Shown here: positions 49,101 to 63,989 of the stretch, one piece after another
Layout of the letters: the number at the start of each line of letters is the position of its first letter
Numbering within the stretch: position 1 is the first letter of the stretch
Assembly (NCBI GenBank): GCA_037576195.1
Contig: CM075101.1
Span: 10,726,001-10,790,000, forward strand
DNA: 64,000 nt
From: Phytoseiulus persimilis
Lineage: Eukaryota; Arthropoda; Arachnida; Mesostigmata; Phytoseiidae
Direction of reading: 5' to 3'
Notes under the pieces: generated by a model
Database searches by the model: none
Told to the model about the DNA's origin: nothing
The model's input: the letters and a program-made list of their open reading frames with translations, nothing else
Program-made: the position numbers and the translations under genes

Positions 49101-52100
49101 CCGCGGTTCGTCAGAGTTCCGCTTCACGCCGGTGCACTGGGAACCGCGGCACAGAATGAGCTCAGATTTGCTATCCCGATGTTCGTATCCGGTTCCCCGG
49201 TCGTTATGTCCTCGAGTGGTCGCCTCAGATATGATTCGAGAATGCTTCTGATGTTTGTGAAGAGCGTGGCGACCGTTGTTCTTCTCTCTGGTTTCTAGCC
49301 CAGCCCGCCGGCCGGAAAGCTGACCAGACAGCTTGTGGGGCTATCCGTTCTGTAACGATGGCAATGATTCTCGTTCTGGCGATGTTGCAGTCAACGCGAA
49401 CGTCAAAGTATCCGTCGAGGCCCGCGGTTGTTGTCTAGCGGCAAAAAGCCGCAAGTCCGTCAATTTCGCCCGATGAGCGGCGCATATATCGCGGAAACAA
49501 GCCCGTGTTTAGATTTCCGCGTCGCTTCGGGAGAAATCCGCCGGCTTGATGGCAACGAAAGTCACGCGCAGCTTCGATTGCCTCATTCACCGCTGCGCGT
49601 TTTCGGGGGTTAAACAGAGGGGACAGCGGGGAGAGGCGCTTCGACTTTGTTATTGTTCGGCTTTCCCTCGCTGCAGCGCCTTTCTCGCGTCTCGGTATCC
49701 GATGTGATTTTGTTGGACGTTCGAAGAACATGCGGAAGAACCCCGACATGTTCGACGTCATGGAGTTGAGGCTCTACATGAACCTCGCGCCGAAGGGGAG
49801 CTGTTTCATCTGGCAAAGGATTCCCACTGTGGCTTCCTCGGGAAATCTCAGGTTTCTCAGCATGGTCACAACTCGAGGATATTTCTCTGCCCGAATCGCT
49901 CTTGAATAGCATCCCGGCTGTGTTGATACCGAAGGCGGCTTCCCATCCCGAGAAAAGAAAATATGGCGCTTGATTACGATTGTCATTATTTACTTTCCAA
50001 AAGTTTCCGAGTTTCGGAAAATTACAGCCATTTGCAATGCTCGCCGCGAAAGTCAGTCCCGATCGAGCAAACATTATTCCGAGCAGATGGCTTCGGTGCT
50101 TCGGGAAGCATGAAGGGCCCCACAAAGGCGAGGAAGACGTCGTACGGGTCCGATTTGTTCTGAAAAGCCCAATTCCTCGATTGGCAATCGTGTAGTTTAT
50201 TCAAAATTCGCCCAGGAGACGCTTCCGCGACCAAGCGCACACACCAAGATCGGCCTTTGATCGGCGCATGGCGCTTTAAGTTTGCGGAGGAAAAGTCGAA
50301 TCAGCGAAATTCTCGAGCAAAATAAGCCAGGTTGAAATAAGAATTTTCAGACAAGTGCTCGGACGAGTCATAGGAGAAGAAGCGGAAACAACACCGAATA
50401 GGACGAAAAGAATCGTCGGAAGAGCAAACTCCGAACAAACAAACAAGTCCGAGAGCCTGATATGGGCATCTGGAGTGTGTCTGAGTACTCTCCTCACAGC
50501 GGACCTCGCGCAACAATCTTCAGTCTCGCCGGCTCGGTCTTGGTTCTGATCCAGCGGTGGGTCGTCGAACGCCGCTGATAGGGTGGGTCCATTGGGAAAT
50601 CAGAACATTTGGAAACATCGCTCAATCCCCGCACTGTGGCGCGATTTGCGTTTGTGGCGGCCAGTGATCACCGCATCGAATCAAGCGTTGATGATGTGTC
50701 GTGATCGCTCGCAGTAAAATCAACATCATCGCGACCACAGGACAGCGAGCAGTTCGGCGGCCTCTCCGATGCCGCATTCGATTTCAGAGTTCGAATATTC
50801 ACAAAGATGCTTCTGCTTCACCGATTCGTCGCTCCACAGACACACAGCTCAATGGTTGTCGGAAGCACTTTCTTCACCGCTCGAACAACTCAGTTGAGCC
50901 ACGTTGACGTTCCCAGCGAGAAAGAGCTCCGGAATATCTGCAGGTTCGCCACCGGCTCCTATTTTCGGAGGTGCCGTGTACACCCCGCATACGTTTTCGG
51001 GGTCGTCAACAAAGAAACCCGTGGATCTAAGGAACTTGCGAAAGATGCCCAGAACTGTTCTCGATTCCGACTTCTTTCCAGAAATTTCGCTATTTTTGAT
51101 CTCCCGACAATACTCGTCCGGAAACAAAGCTCATTCTTCCACATGGTATCTGAACGCCCGGCGTGACCGGTCCCTTTCCGATCGGGATCGGCTTCTTCCA
51201 TCTAGAAAGATGGATTCCATTCGTTCAAACATCACGCTTCAAATATCTCGCTGAGGGGGATCAAAACACATCAATCGGGTGCGCAGAGCTGCAGAATGCC
51301 AGAACCGCTCGACGATTATGCCGAACGGGAACATCTCGGAACGTTTCCGAAGTGCTGTCTGAGTTCTCTGATAGACTTCCCGATGGAACGGGGGAACGCT
51401 ATCGCATGCATGTAACAAGATCCCCTTCGCGACGCAGCCTCGGTTTCGATCGGTTCAAACTATTTCCAGCCTGCAGGCCCAAAGTTGAGGGAGAAATCGC
51501 TGACTCGAGCTCGTGTTTTGAGCAGAACTCCATCGCGTCGCGGGCCGAGGCCCATGACGTCGACGGTGATCATGTTCTACAAAGCTAAGTAGCACATTGG
51601 ATCAACAGAAGGTCGTGTCTTCGTCACTCCTGTATTTCCGTGGCCGCCGCTGCTGCATCCGCGGAGCGAGGAACACAATCGGACCCACAACCACTCTTCG
51701 TATATGTCGTAGATATTCGCGTATGCACGTGCGTTCCCAGTGCATCCCGTACCTTCGGCGAGAGCAGCGAGTAAGCAAAGCGCGTGGACTTATTAACGCG
51801 CGGACGATGAATTCCCCGTCGGCGGGGAGGGCAACAAAAGCGACGGTGGCGGCGTTTCGACTCTCGCGTCAGTGGAAGTTGGTAATTTGGAATGTTTCGG
51901 AATCCAGTAACTCTTCGAGCAGTTTCTGCACGACATGTAATTTGTCTGGACGGTTGCTCGGCGCGCTCGGAACATGTATTGTACGCTGCTGAAACTTGCT
52001 ACTGCTCTCCGCCGCAGTGACGTTCTCCGGAACTCGTCAAGTCCGCCATGGATGCGAACACTCAACTGGACTTCGATCCTATCGCCGTCTCCAAGATGCT

Positions 52101-55100
52101 GGAACGACGTCCAAAGCTTGGTTCCGAAAACGGCCTTCCATAACGCCAGAGGGTAGTTCCTCACGATCGATTCCGAGTTGGAGCGGGTACATAGTTGGGA
52201 AAGTTGCGGAACAGATCACCGCGCTCGAACTCCACGTTCACAATGACGCACTCCCGGGAAGGAGTCCGGTAACGCCACGCGATTCCGGAACATGTCCCTC
52301 ACCTGGTTCCCCGAGTGCCGGCGTGACGTGAGGTATAACTGCAAATCGCAAACGACGAACGCCCACTGATGAGCATCAGCCTTCATCAGAAGCTCATGAG
52401 CCGGGACAAGCAGCAACAGCTGATGAGTTTCGATGAGCATCGCAACGCATGCACCGTCTGTCGTGCATAGACAGCCGTTCCCGGTGCCTCTCTTTCCCTC
52501 TCTCTCCTCGTCCCTCCCACACATCCGTACACATACTCTTCTCTCGAACCGAACACGCCCAAACTCGCTCGGGTATGTCCATAGCTCGATGAGGGTTCCG
52601 CCGGGAAGAGTATTGCTGGAGATGCTTCTGCGTCATCGAGGAATCAAGGGAGTGAAAGGCTTCATGTCAGATCCATCCGACTGTTCAGGGATGCTTGATG
52701 CATGAGAACGGATATGTCGTTGTGAGGTTCATCCTACGCTCTCTAGAGTCCTGAGAGATCGGATATCAGGGCAACGATTTCAGGCTCGCTCAGTTGAGCT
52801 CGGGACGAGGACGACCAGTCTTCGGAAGTTGCAGTAGACAAAAGCTCCGTCAAGCGCTCCATCGAGTTGGGACAGCTTTGCGATATCGACTGACCGCGGA
52901 TGTCGACGTCGACTCCAGGCGTGAAGCAATCGATGTCATCTGCGCTCGTTTACCATCGGCTATTTCTGTTCGAATGCCAGCTCAGCGACCGATCAGTTGC
53001 CTGCTCCGGGTCCGCTGCATCTGACGTGGGGAGTCAGCTGGCGGGAATGAACTCAGATTCCGTCGAAACGCCATCTGACCTCAATCGCTGCTGCTACCGG
53101 ATTTCAGGAGGGGCTGTGAGTGCGCTATCGCTTCGTTTGCTGAGAACCGAGTGAATCCGTCAGAGGAGGGAGAATTCAATGAATTGATTTCATGTGCGAT
53201 TTTTTCTTCATGGAGTAAATCCAGGGAGAGTCCATGGTTTCCATCCTGGTTCTCCCGACTCTCGGAGTCGATCTTGGCTTCGCTCTTGGAGACGGCCCTG
53301 TTGCTCTCCTTCGAGCGACGATCGTGTAAGACAGAGAGCGGAGCCTCGCTGCTTTTTCAAGACGACATCCGACAGTGTGATCGACGGCTGTTTATACGCC
53401 TGTGATGAAGAGTCGTCACTCGGTTCTTGGAGAGCCAGAGAGGATCTCGGCAAGCGTTTAGTCAACGACGGTGACATCGAGGGAGCTTGACTCCCACATC
53501 GGCGACATTTGTTCCTCATTACTGTTCCAGAGAGGATCCGGGGAAATATCACATTGTCATGAGTGGAGGAAACGAGCCGAAAGATGAAATCACTGTTGTC
53601 GCGAAACACAGGAGAGACACCACAAAGCTGTGCAGAACTTCGGGGAACATCTCGCAGTTGTTTCATTTGAAAACAGAGCAGAGATGCCCCTCTAAAAGTC
53701 TGCAATGCCAGGATATCGGCATGGGAGCTGTGACCAGAGCCTTGTCGTTGGAACAGACGGAGCCCTCGGAATCTCTCAATAGAGGATATCAGGTCAACGG
53801 TGTCGTGAGAGAGATGATGTCACTTTGGTCGGGGCGCGCGTTTGTCTGGCTCCGGGCCGGATCTCGAGACTCCCGAGACGAGCAGGCAGCTGGTCAGCCG
53901 AGCAGTCGCGGTGGCGCCTCCGGACGAAAGACGATTGTGGATTGCGAATCGACGTGGGTCGATCCGTGGTCTGGCTGACTGGCTCGGTGACTGACTGGCA
54001 ACCAAGCGGACGAGCGAGCGAGCAGCTTGGCAAAGTTCGCTTGCATGAGTCCTCCTCCGGCCGCACCCGTTTAGCCCATCAACTGCCTCCTCAGAAAAGA
54101 CATCCGCATCGGCCATCTCAAGTCAGCCGATAGCCCGCCGGATACCGAGCGGGCAGGCGAGGGAGCGTGCATGCTCGGAGCCAAGTGCTTCCTACAACCA
54201 TTTAAGTGGCAAGTTGACACACTCTTAGAGCGGGGAACACACAGAGAGCTCAAAGGGCTTGTTTCCACGGTCGAGCCCGCCAGGCCAGACTCTGAACGGA
54301 ACGCGAGAAGTCAACAAACTCTACCGATGCGAGAGAAGAGCTCTAGCTGACGTCTTACCCGTTGTTTAAAGAGTTCCTCGCATTCGGTGACCAACGAAAG
54401 CTCCGTAGTCAGCTCCGGGAGAGATTTAGTTAGTGGCTGTGCTGTGTCAAGTCCTCGAACGAGCTCCTGGATGGAGAGATCACGTAGTGAAGACCTCGTC
54501 AGGTCGTTCCACGCACTTTCCCTGTCCGAGTTGAGTCCCTGCCGGAGGTCAGATCGACATGCGATGACAGTGACATTGAACGTCGTCTGGTTGCGAAACT
54601 CAGGAGGTTGCCGAAGAGATGAAACCGATGAGATGACGGCAATCCCCTTCCATCGCCCGGAGAAGCACAATGAGACCTCTGGCTGGATTCTGAAAGCAGA
54701 AACTCACGAGAAACCTTCCCAAGGACTGAGTCTTCTCGAGTGATCGCCGCATCGGAGTTTCGTGTGAAAGGAACGGGGCCATTCACTGGAATGAGGATTG
54801 GCTTTGGCGCGCCAGACTAGTTTGCAGGGGCCTGAGTTATGCCCGAAGCACGGCATGCTTGTATCATCCAGGCATGGCGCGGACCGGCCACGAGCCGCTA
54901 CAGCTACTTCGCAGAACTTGGGTTTTATTGCATGCTGGGCGGTCACAACATCCTGAGGATGGATCACACGATGTAGAAACTTCCTGAAAGGGAAAATAGT
55001 CGTCTGAGAGTCCGTTCAGTGCCTGGCGCCAATCATGGCATTTAGTTGACCGCCGGTGTGAACCCGCCCCATCGAGGATCGCACTGAGCTCTGTGGCCCG

Positions 55101-58100
55101 TGCCCGAGGACTTCCTCGAGCCGCGCTAGAGCAGCGGCGAGTGCGAGAGAACGGAATCAATCCCGGATTCCAGCTTTTCGTCGTCAGCTATTCCTGTTCT
55201 GCTTTCCGTCTGGTCGGAAACGAGTTTGAAGTTCTACATTCCGAATTCGTACACTCCGACCGACGAATCAACGTCAGCCATAAACGGCCGCGCTCCCCAT
55301 CCTCACAGGGGTCACGGAATGATCGTCTCACATCCTCTACTCCAGCTCCTCCCGCTCCCCAGAGTTGTTTTTGGTCATTTGTCTGGAATGGAGCCCCGTG
55401 GCAAATTCTCGCCGCCAGGCTCCTGTTGCTGTGTCGGACTCCTCCGACGGGGCAGAGCAGGGTCGTTGATAAATGCACGATGTTTCGATTGCCATGCCTT
55501 TCGCGGCGAACAAGAAGAAGGATGGAGCTTGGAGGATGAATCTACGCCTCCGCGGGGAACTTTGTCCTGGCGGGATTCATTTGCAGGGAGTCGCGAGGAA
55601 CAAACTTCGATCTCTGACCACCGCAGGAGCTTGGCGATCAGATCCCATTAAATCCGCATTACGATGGGGACGACTGGTGGTCGCAATCGCGCCTGCTCAC
55701 TCGCGATTTCTTTTCACCCTCTCATTAGTTCCCTATCTAGCTCGCTCATTCACGAGCTCCTAGATCCATTAGACAGATACTTGTCCGTGTCGATGCACGC
55801 GCTCATGTCCGTGAGCAACACCGAAAATATCAGGGCGGTTTCGTCGCTCAACATTCCTCCTCCGACCGAGATGATTGCGGAGTTTCCGGGGGAGCTTCTC
55901 CTCTTGTTAAATTATTTGTTGAGGGAACTGGCTTCCTTCGGAAGTATTCCCGGGTCGGGCTTCGGGTCTGCGAAAGGCTGTCAACGAGATTTGGGCCTGG
56001 GGAAAGCGCTTCGCGAGCAAGAGAACCATGATGCCGTTTCGAGTTGACAGAAAAAAACAGCTACTCCTGGGCGTCGTCGACCAAATCACCGGGGGCGAGC
56101 CGAAAAGGGCCTCGGGGCGGGCTCCTCCGTTTCCGATCCTCCTCATCTCCCTCACGCAATACTGCGAGGAACGTTCCCTCCCACACCTCACGGCACTCGG
56201 GTCGCGTGCAGTAAGCGGGACCGCAACATGTCCGCAGCACGCCATTCAGACAGACATCCAGAGAGATGAGTGGGGGGGAGGCATCCATCCACTCCTGAGG
56301 TGAATCGAGCCGCGGCGAACTTTGAGGCCGACCAGACGCCCAATCAGCAACAGGGTCTTCGTTGGAACAGACATCGCCTGAAAAGCCGATCCAATCGTGA
56401 GATTGCCTCTCTGTTGATTCTTTCAACTTTTCCCAACTGTAAACCCCGCTCTCTAACGTCCTTCCGAGGTCAATAGCATCGGGAGCAGCGCTCGAACGAC
56501 TTGTTTCGTTGCGTCTATTGTTCTGTTGTGCGGTTAGAGATCCGGTGCGCGACTCCCTCGGAACCGCGCAGCTCTCGTACTCGGTTTCGCCCCCGCTTCG
56601 TTCGGTTAGCTTGGTCGCTTGCTCTGAGCCGGAAAGCCGTCGAACCCGGAACGAGGACAGAGGATCTCTTCAAACGCAGGGCACACACGAAATAGTCGAG
56701 CTCTCGCTCGGCTATGTACAGAGAGCTTTATAGCTGAACCGGGATTGGCGAAGCCAACTTTTTGCGACCTCACGTTTAAGAACTCCGTTTGTTATCTCGG
56801 GGCTCAGGACCAACCTTTGTGGGAATATGAAGAGGAACCAATCTCCAGCACCCTCTCCGAATCCAGAATAAGCCTCTCAGACCCATCACGATTTCTGAAG
56901 CCGTATCACCTATCCGATAGAGACCTCCCACGCGTACGGATCCAAGGGATGGATTTCCTCTTTTCCTGTTTCATGGAAAAAACGGAAAGAACCCGATGCG
57001 ACTCGCAGAGAGCTTTTTAGGTTATGAGTTCAAGCACCCATCCTTTGAGTTTTCCCGATTTTCTTGTAAAAACTCCGCGACGCGGAGCCCTGAGAGTGAG
57101 TCGGATCATGCAAAGTCTCAGACCTAACCACGTGATCGACAAATCCCGAGAATATCCGCCGAGACGAGCCGTTCGAAGCGAAGGAACCGGAGCCGCTGCA
57201 GCGAATCAGGCACTGGAGCCATCAATAGTTGACCTGAAGCAAATGAAACCGAAACCTATCAATCTACATCCATGATATTCAGGGGTGGAGCGGGACAGCT
57301 CGGAACGACCCCAGCGTGAACCACAGAGAAGTGGTCAGAAAACGGAAAACACCGAAAAGGGATCATATTTCCTGCTGCTCATTCGTTTATGCTCTCATCA
57401 TAACTTCCTGATGTCGACTCTTCCTCCCCCGTATCCTACGTTCTCCCCGTTATTACACCCGAGAGGGACTTTTTCTTTGTTTCAAGGAGTGCCCAGCCCT
57501 AACTCATATTTAATGAATCTGCTCTGCTGTGTCGGAGCCTGCATCCGTCCCCTCTCCATGCCTGCCAGCCAGCCTGGCTGCATGCCTTCCCTCCGCCAGG
57601 GGACCAGTGGCCCCTCCAGCGGCGTTGTCGTGTTGAAGGCCGTCTCACTTTTTCAGCGCGTTTTTTCGTTTTTGTCCAGCCCTTCTATTCTGAAACACAA
57701 ATTAAGGCTGTGCGAGACGGGAACAAAGACGCCCGCCCTGGTGGACGAGCAAACTACACGACGTTAAAGGGACTTTGAGATGGTCTTCCAACTTTGGAAC
57801 GAGCCCGTCGAGAGAGGAGTTTTTCCTACTTTGTTTCGAACAAACAAGGCGTTTGAGCAGTCTCGTTCGAGCGGGTCTCGCTGAGAAAATGCCCAACGTT
57901 GAACGGCGCCTTTCAGAAACCGAATCAGCAGAAGCGAAAAGCAATATCAGGGCTTGGCCTATCTAGCAGGCCCATGGAAACACTTCACACCCACCAGAAC
58001 AGATACCCCGACGGTTGCGGCAACCATCACCCCCAGAACACACGGAGCACGATCCTGAGCTTTGGTTGAATCCGAGGACGCTTTCATCCTGAAAGCCGAC

Positions 58101-61100
58101 TCTGAAACGTGTGGGACCGTTCCGGAACGACCCGACTCCGCTTTAATAGATGGATCCTCGCGGATGTTTCGAAGACACCGCATAGAAGTGGCAAATCTAA
58201 GGGACCCGTATCGTCCATATCAACGGGTTCGTCACATGCCAGCACTCTCATCGCCCGATCAAAAACTTGCTCATATTCGCACAAGCGAACAAACTCCGGA
58301 GGCTTAGTGCCGGGACACCCGTACAGCCGGGAAAAACAGTTACGGTCCAAGCTAGACAAGATGTAATCAAATTACAAGGAGAAGTTTTTTTTTGGAACTC
58401 GGAGGCTGCGTTGATTAGAGACGGAGTGTGCTCCTTGTATAGGTGTGCACTCCGAGTCCGGTTTTTGTCGAGCGACGAAAAACGACTCTCGAGCTCGGTC
58501 TGCTCAGGCACATCTTCTTGTTGAAAACCCGAGGAAAGTTGAAACGTTGGAACTCGTTATGTTGGATCTCATGTCGCTCGTTGGAGGTAGTCTCGAGTCC
58601 CAAGAACATCGATACCGGGTTAATGAGTGAGGGCTCCGCCTGCGGACTCCGTTCTCCGATGTCCCTCTCTTCCAGCGAGTCAGGACGGCCACTGGCTTAT
58701 TGACTTCCTCTTTTCCTCGCCACCTCCCTCCGCAGCTCGCTCTTTGTTCCAAACCTCATTCTTCTTGGTCGCTCCCTCCCCAAGGAAGATAGCTTCGGTC
58801 GATAATCCTATGTGTATTACACACATCGGCTGAATTCGCTACCGCGTCTCATGATATGAGTTCGCTCCTATAAGCAGCGGAGGTGTCATTTCGGCTGTCT
58901 GTCATCAGAGGTTTCGCCAAAGTCAACTCGCTCCCAGATACACTCAGGTTGGCCCAATCGATAACGCCACCGACACGAGCTCCAAGATCCCGAAATTTCG
59001 GTGGAACTTTGTTCGCCTGACATTGCCTTCAGTCTTCGTCATAGATGGTTGCCCCGAGAATCTGCGTCCCATACCTGATTCGAGTTGTCCGCCGCTCACG
59101 GAGCAGAGTTTCCACTTTCGTGAGGGAGGGACGTCGTCTGTCAAAATCTTCGCGTCTGAGAGTTTCCTCGAGAGCGAACAGAATGACCTCACGCTCTTCG
59201 CATCTCCACGCGGAGGTGGGACCTCAGCCAAGGACACAAGCCCGAAGTTGTTTTTTTCCCTTCTAATGGATATGAAAAATTGAAGGGTGGCGTTTGTTAC
59301 CTTCGTTGATTGATAGCACATGCATGATGGCTTGCAACGTAGATGGACAACGCTACCCCACCGGGAACATCTACAAAGGTGCCTGGCGTCCTCGGAGCTC
59401 ACGGCGGGCAAGGGGCAAGCAGACTCTGGAAGGCTACGGGAAGGAACAGCAATGAGATGGAGCTCTCTCCCAAACACGATATATTTGGATCGACCCGTTG
59501 TTGTGAGCCTTCGTCTCGTGTTCACTCGAACAAAAAAAGTTGTCTGGAAAAAAGGAAACCTGGTCCTGCTTTCCAATTAGCGATAGTCCAGAGTTCTCAA
59601 CCAACGAACGACAAACAGCTAACGACAGAGAGTGTCGAGATCCGGCAATCGTTGTAGTTGCACGCTCGCGATACTTCGAGCAGCTGGAGCGATCTCTTCC
59701 TGGGATTTGAACTTCCGTGAGAACGGTCCTTACGTAGGGCTCGTCGTCTCGGGAACGATTTCGCTCCGTCGGGAAGGAACACCGCAGGAGTGGGTCTACG
59801 GCTCTCCCGACTGCTCCGCTCGCCACGAGCAGTGTGCAACGTGAGAGGCCGACTCCCGAACGAACAAAGTTTGTGGAATCCCCGCTCCTCCAGCTCGTGC
59901 TGACATCTGGAATGTTCGACGCAGGGAAAAGTTGGCTACGAAATAATGAGAGACGCTGAGCGCTCTCCGTACTCGGATCGGCGCGTTAGGCTCCGTTCGT
60001 CGTGCTGTTCGAAAGCGGCCGCAAGATTGATCCCGATACAAGTGCTTGCTGTCGTTTCAGATTTCGCAATACCTGCGTGTCAATCTGTATCCGTTCGGAT
60101 TCTGACCATGGGCTGGCTAGCCCGTGTGTGGGCGTTGACGTCTGAACAGGTTGTCATGGAAAATATATCCGGCTTCTGTGAGCTCGCTTCTCCGTCAATA
60201 TTCGAAATTCTGAGGTACTGACGCAGAGATATTGGGATTGCGGAACGGCTCATTCCTTATCGATTCCGGATTCCTATCGAACCGAATGACAAATTGGAGG
60301 AGCGGAGAACGTCCTAACGAATGAAAAGGCCCGGGCCCCGCAAACAAATCCGGCATTGCCATCATGGGAAGCTGATGAAACCCGCGAGTTCCCGCAGCAA
60401 GAGAATCCGGACGTTGTCCAGGGTTCGAGCCTGGACCGCATAACGCGTGGAGAACCGAGACAGGGCTGGGCATGGTGAGCGCTACCGAAAAACTCGGAAA
60501 AGAACTCATTCGGAGGACAAAGAGCTCGAAGGACTCGGAGTAGCCCGCAAATTAGGAGAGTTTTGCCGAAGAACACGTTCGAGCAGGTCCCTTCCCCCGT
60601 CTGGCTCGCTTGGAACGCCACTGAGTGAGCTTCCCCTCCAGCTCTCGAACACTTGACTTCCAGAAATCGCGGCTGGCTTCGTTTTGACTGGCGGCTGCTC
60701 ACTCAGTCGGTCGGTCTAACTAGTTTTTTTCGAGAGCACTGCCGAGTCGGTGAGGTGGCAGAACGAGAGATGGAGGAAATTTCCAAGGGAACGGAGGCAG
60801 GAGAGCGATAGCACGGAGCTCGGGTTGCCGTAGCTACTTCTGTTGTTATCAAAGCAAGAATTTCCGGTCGTAGAGTTGCTTGCGGTGTTCTCGTGTGGGA
60901 GCGACGTTGTCGTCTTCAAACTGTAGCTTGACGTTATGAGTTTGTCGTTATGAGGAGAGCGGTGCACGCGCGCATCCACCACTTGGTACGTTTTGGGATG
61001 GGAGTGGGATCTCTTCTCCCGAAAGTCCCGAGAATGGCTTTCCTCGGGAGTACGCTAGTAGAGATTGGGAGGCAGATGGCTTGATACGTCGTTCGGTTGA

Positions 61101-63989
61101 AGCTGCTCAAGTTGGTGAACGAGAAAAACTCGAAAGGCGACGATCGAGTGCGGAAAATAAGTGCCTCCGACTGGCCCCGAACGTCGCACGGCCAGCCTTA
61201 GGCTTAGGATGGGATTAATTATCTTTTTTTCGGTTATGTCTCTTCAAGAGCAGGCTATGGGGCAATCCGTCACCACACTCGCCCAGGTTGTCGAAGAACA
61301 GCCGAACCCTCGCCGCGATCGCGTAGAGGGAGGCGAAAAGGAAAGCGAACGAGCCAGGGTTCCCTCGTGTTTTTGGATATTCCATTGTCATTAGACCCGA
61401 TTGTCTTTCGCACCAGCTCCTTCCGTTACGTTGACGGAACGATGGAGTCGGTGCTGCCGACGGTGGCGTCCATTATCGACTCGAGTGGTTTTATATTCAG
61501 CCGGCTTGATTAAGTGATTGTCCCCTCTTGAAACGTTCCTCCTATCCGCTGCTTATATCTCTGTTACTTTATGGTACGCTGCCAGTTCCTCCATCTGCCA
61601 ATTCATCTACTTCTGTTCTCCCTCCTTACCGTTATCAGCTGGCACTTCTCGTATTCACTCTCTTCTTGTGATTCCTCGAGAGGGTTCCATCAAGCCAGTT
61701 CCGAATCCAAGGAGCAGCAGGTTGCCATCTAAACCAGCCAACTTCCAGCTCCCGTTATCACAAAGATTTCCTCCTTTCTCGTCGTAATTCGAGAGCTGGT
61801 TGTGAATGCCAGTGCAACTCCACTGATTTCCGTGGCGTCGAACGCTCCATTCGGTGGCAGACTCGATTGTCTGATAGACAAAGAATCCAGAATTGTTCAC
61901 AATTATTCTCCCTCCTCGAGTGGGCTGAGCGGGTCGAACCGCTGAACGTTCGGCTATCATGCAGATCGTACATGCCTTCGGGAGAATCCAAGTGTTCGAA
62001 CATGAGTCGTTTCTTTCTTGGCACTCCGCGGCCGAAAACCTGTTCCGCTTTTGAAGCGCGACCGGAGCTTCCAGATGAGCGATCGGCAAATCGCTCGCTG
62101 ACAATCTATCCGAACTTATGCGGTGAACGGTAGCATTCAATGACATCCTGAGCATCCACGACTACAGAGACTTCGGGAGGCTGGGCGACCCGCCGCCTAA
62201 CGTTCCCTGGTTCAGCAACCCTTCCATCTGTTTACTCATCCATCGCTCCTTCATCGGCTCCGAAGGAAACGAGACGAACCGCGGGGGAAAAGTAGAATGT
62301 ACTCTGTCAGCCCACGAACCTTTAAGTCGGTGCGCCGTCCAAATCGTGACAGTTCATGAGCTCATGACGCCATGAATCACCTCCGTTCAATGCTGTATCA
62401 TGATTTCTTCCGAATACTCACAAGTCGATTCATCCATGTTCGCGATGAATGTCGTGCGATATCTCGTTGCGGCAAACGACCGCATCTTCCTCTCTTTCCT
62501 CTTCCAAGTTTACGCTCATTGGTTCGGCATTTGTCACCGTAAACTTCTCCGGCCGAATTTTTGTTCCATTCTTTTCCGCTGCTCCCCAACTTAAACAAGA
62601 TCGCTTCGTGCGCTTTCTGCCGACGAAGATGACGGCGCCGCTAGCGGTGGCCGCCAGCTCGCTGGCTTGTGAGTTACTCGCTGCAGAGCGGGCTGGTTGG
62701 CTGGCTGGATGCTCTTAGCTCGAACGAAATTGCCAGAAATGAACGCAGGAAAGAAGGGAAACCAAAAAAGAAACGAGCGTCCCAAACGAGTAAAAAGATC
62801 GGACAGTCACGACCGTAACGGCGGACCCACCGACAGATCCAAAGATAGACCGGACTGAGTATTGAGCTCCCTCCCGCTCCTCCTCCGTTGGCGATCTCAC
62901 TCGCCTGCCCACCCGGGCTCATCATCCTAGTTGTTCAAGCAGCGGGATTGGATACACGTGGAATGTCGGAACATATTTCCCCCACGTCTTCTCGTTCGAG
63001 TTTCCCGTCTTCTTCACAATTCCCGTCGCTTTCGGCTTTTCATCCGTCGCCGTTCGGCTCCTCTGTCTCATCGCGAACGGTTCCACCGCTGTCGTTCCGG
63101 GAAGCTAGTCTTATAGTGTAACATGTTGACCATACTTCCAAAGCTCATTTGGGCCGTTCGCGGCCTATATCGGAAGAGATCGGAGCCCTTCCGGGAGGCA
63201 AAGAGCTCGCAACTTCCTTCCAACTTCATCGGTTCAACGCGATTTCGGTTTCCATTTTTCTACGGCGGGTCATCAGCATGGTGTTCATCCGCATGTGTTC
63301 GATAAATTCACGACCTCACGGGCTTGGTCATGATTCCAGCGGATTTCGTCACCCTAATTCAACACGGCATGGTTTGGACACTGATTTCGTTCCCCTCGTA
63401 GCTCACGCTGTAGATTGTGATATAGTTATAGCCGCCGCCTCAACCACCCCCCGCGTTGATGACCGCCGTTCGACACCATCAATAACGGCGGAAAACAAAT
63501 TATTCCTCATACGAAACAAAGGGAGAGTAAATGAACGTACGCATGATACTCGCGACTGGATTGTTTCTGCCCAAATCACTAGTGTTCCGACGTTGTTGAA
63601 ATCTTCTATAATCGAGAGTCTTCATCGTCAACCGACGTCGGCTAACGACGGAACACCGTCACGCCTCGAAATTTCTCATTCTCCTTCCCTTCTGAAGGGT
63701 AGAAGAAAACGGAGGGAATCATTGTATCCATTTGTACTGCCACGGGTGCACTTGCAAGTACGTGTACGTACGTTCCCCGAGCGCGGCCTTCCGCACCAGC
63801 ATATCTAGGCGAGCTGGTCATGGTGACGCATATTCTGAAATTGAATCGTCATCTCTTTTCAAATAGAGAAGTCCCATTTGTCGAGTCCGGAAGTCTGACG
63901 ATAATTTCAAGTTGGATTTGTGAGCAAACAACTAGCTGTACCTCCCAGAGCCAAGGTTCTAACTGCGTTATTGCTTCTCTTCTTTCCAG

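Larger units (their letters stand above)
40282..63989 (+). other. possible 23.7-kb first intron of the signal-peptide gene
   Basis: No exon of a known family was found on either strand. The longest frame (40691-41374, 227 codons, plus) spans a CT microsatellite and shows no domain. AATAAA occurs at 41401-41406. A TATAAAAA match lies at about 47560 without a supported gene downstream. Low-complexity tracts are listed apart. If the acceptor at 63989 belongs to another gene, this stretch is partly intergenic. Confidence 0.3.

Noticed and set aside
60416..60436. Perfect palindrome GTCCAGG..CCTGGAC around GGTTCGAGCC, resembling a tRNA T-arm or B box
   Set aside because: The standard T-stem and loop register does not pair. 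No acceptor stem or A box is found at the right distance, so it is not a tRNA and probably just a short palindrome.
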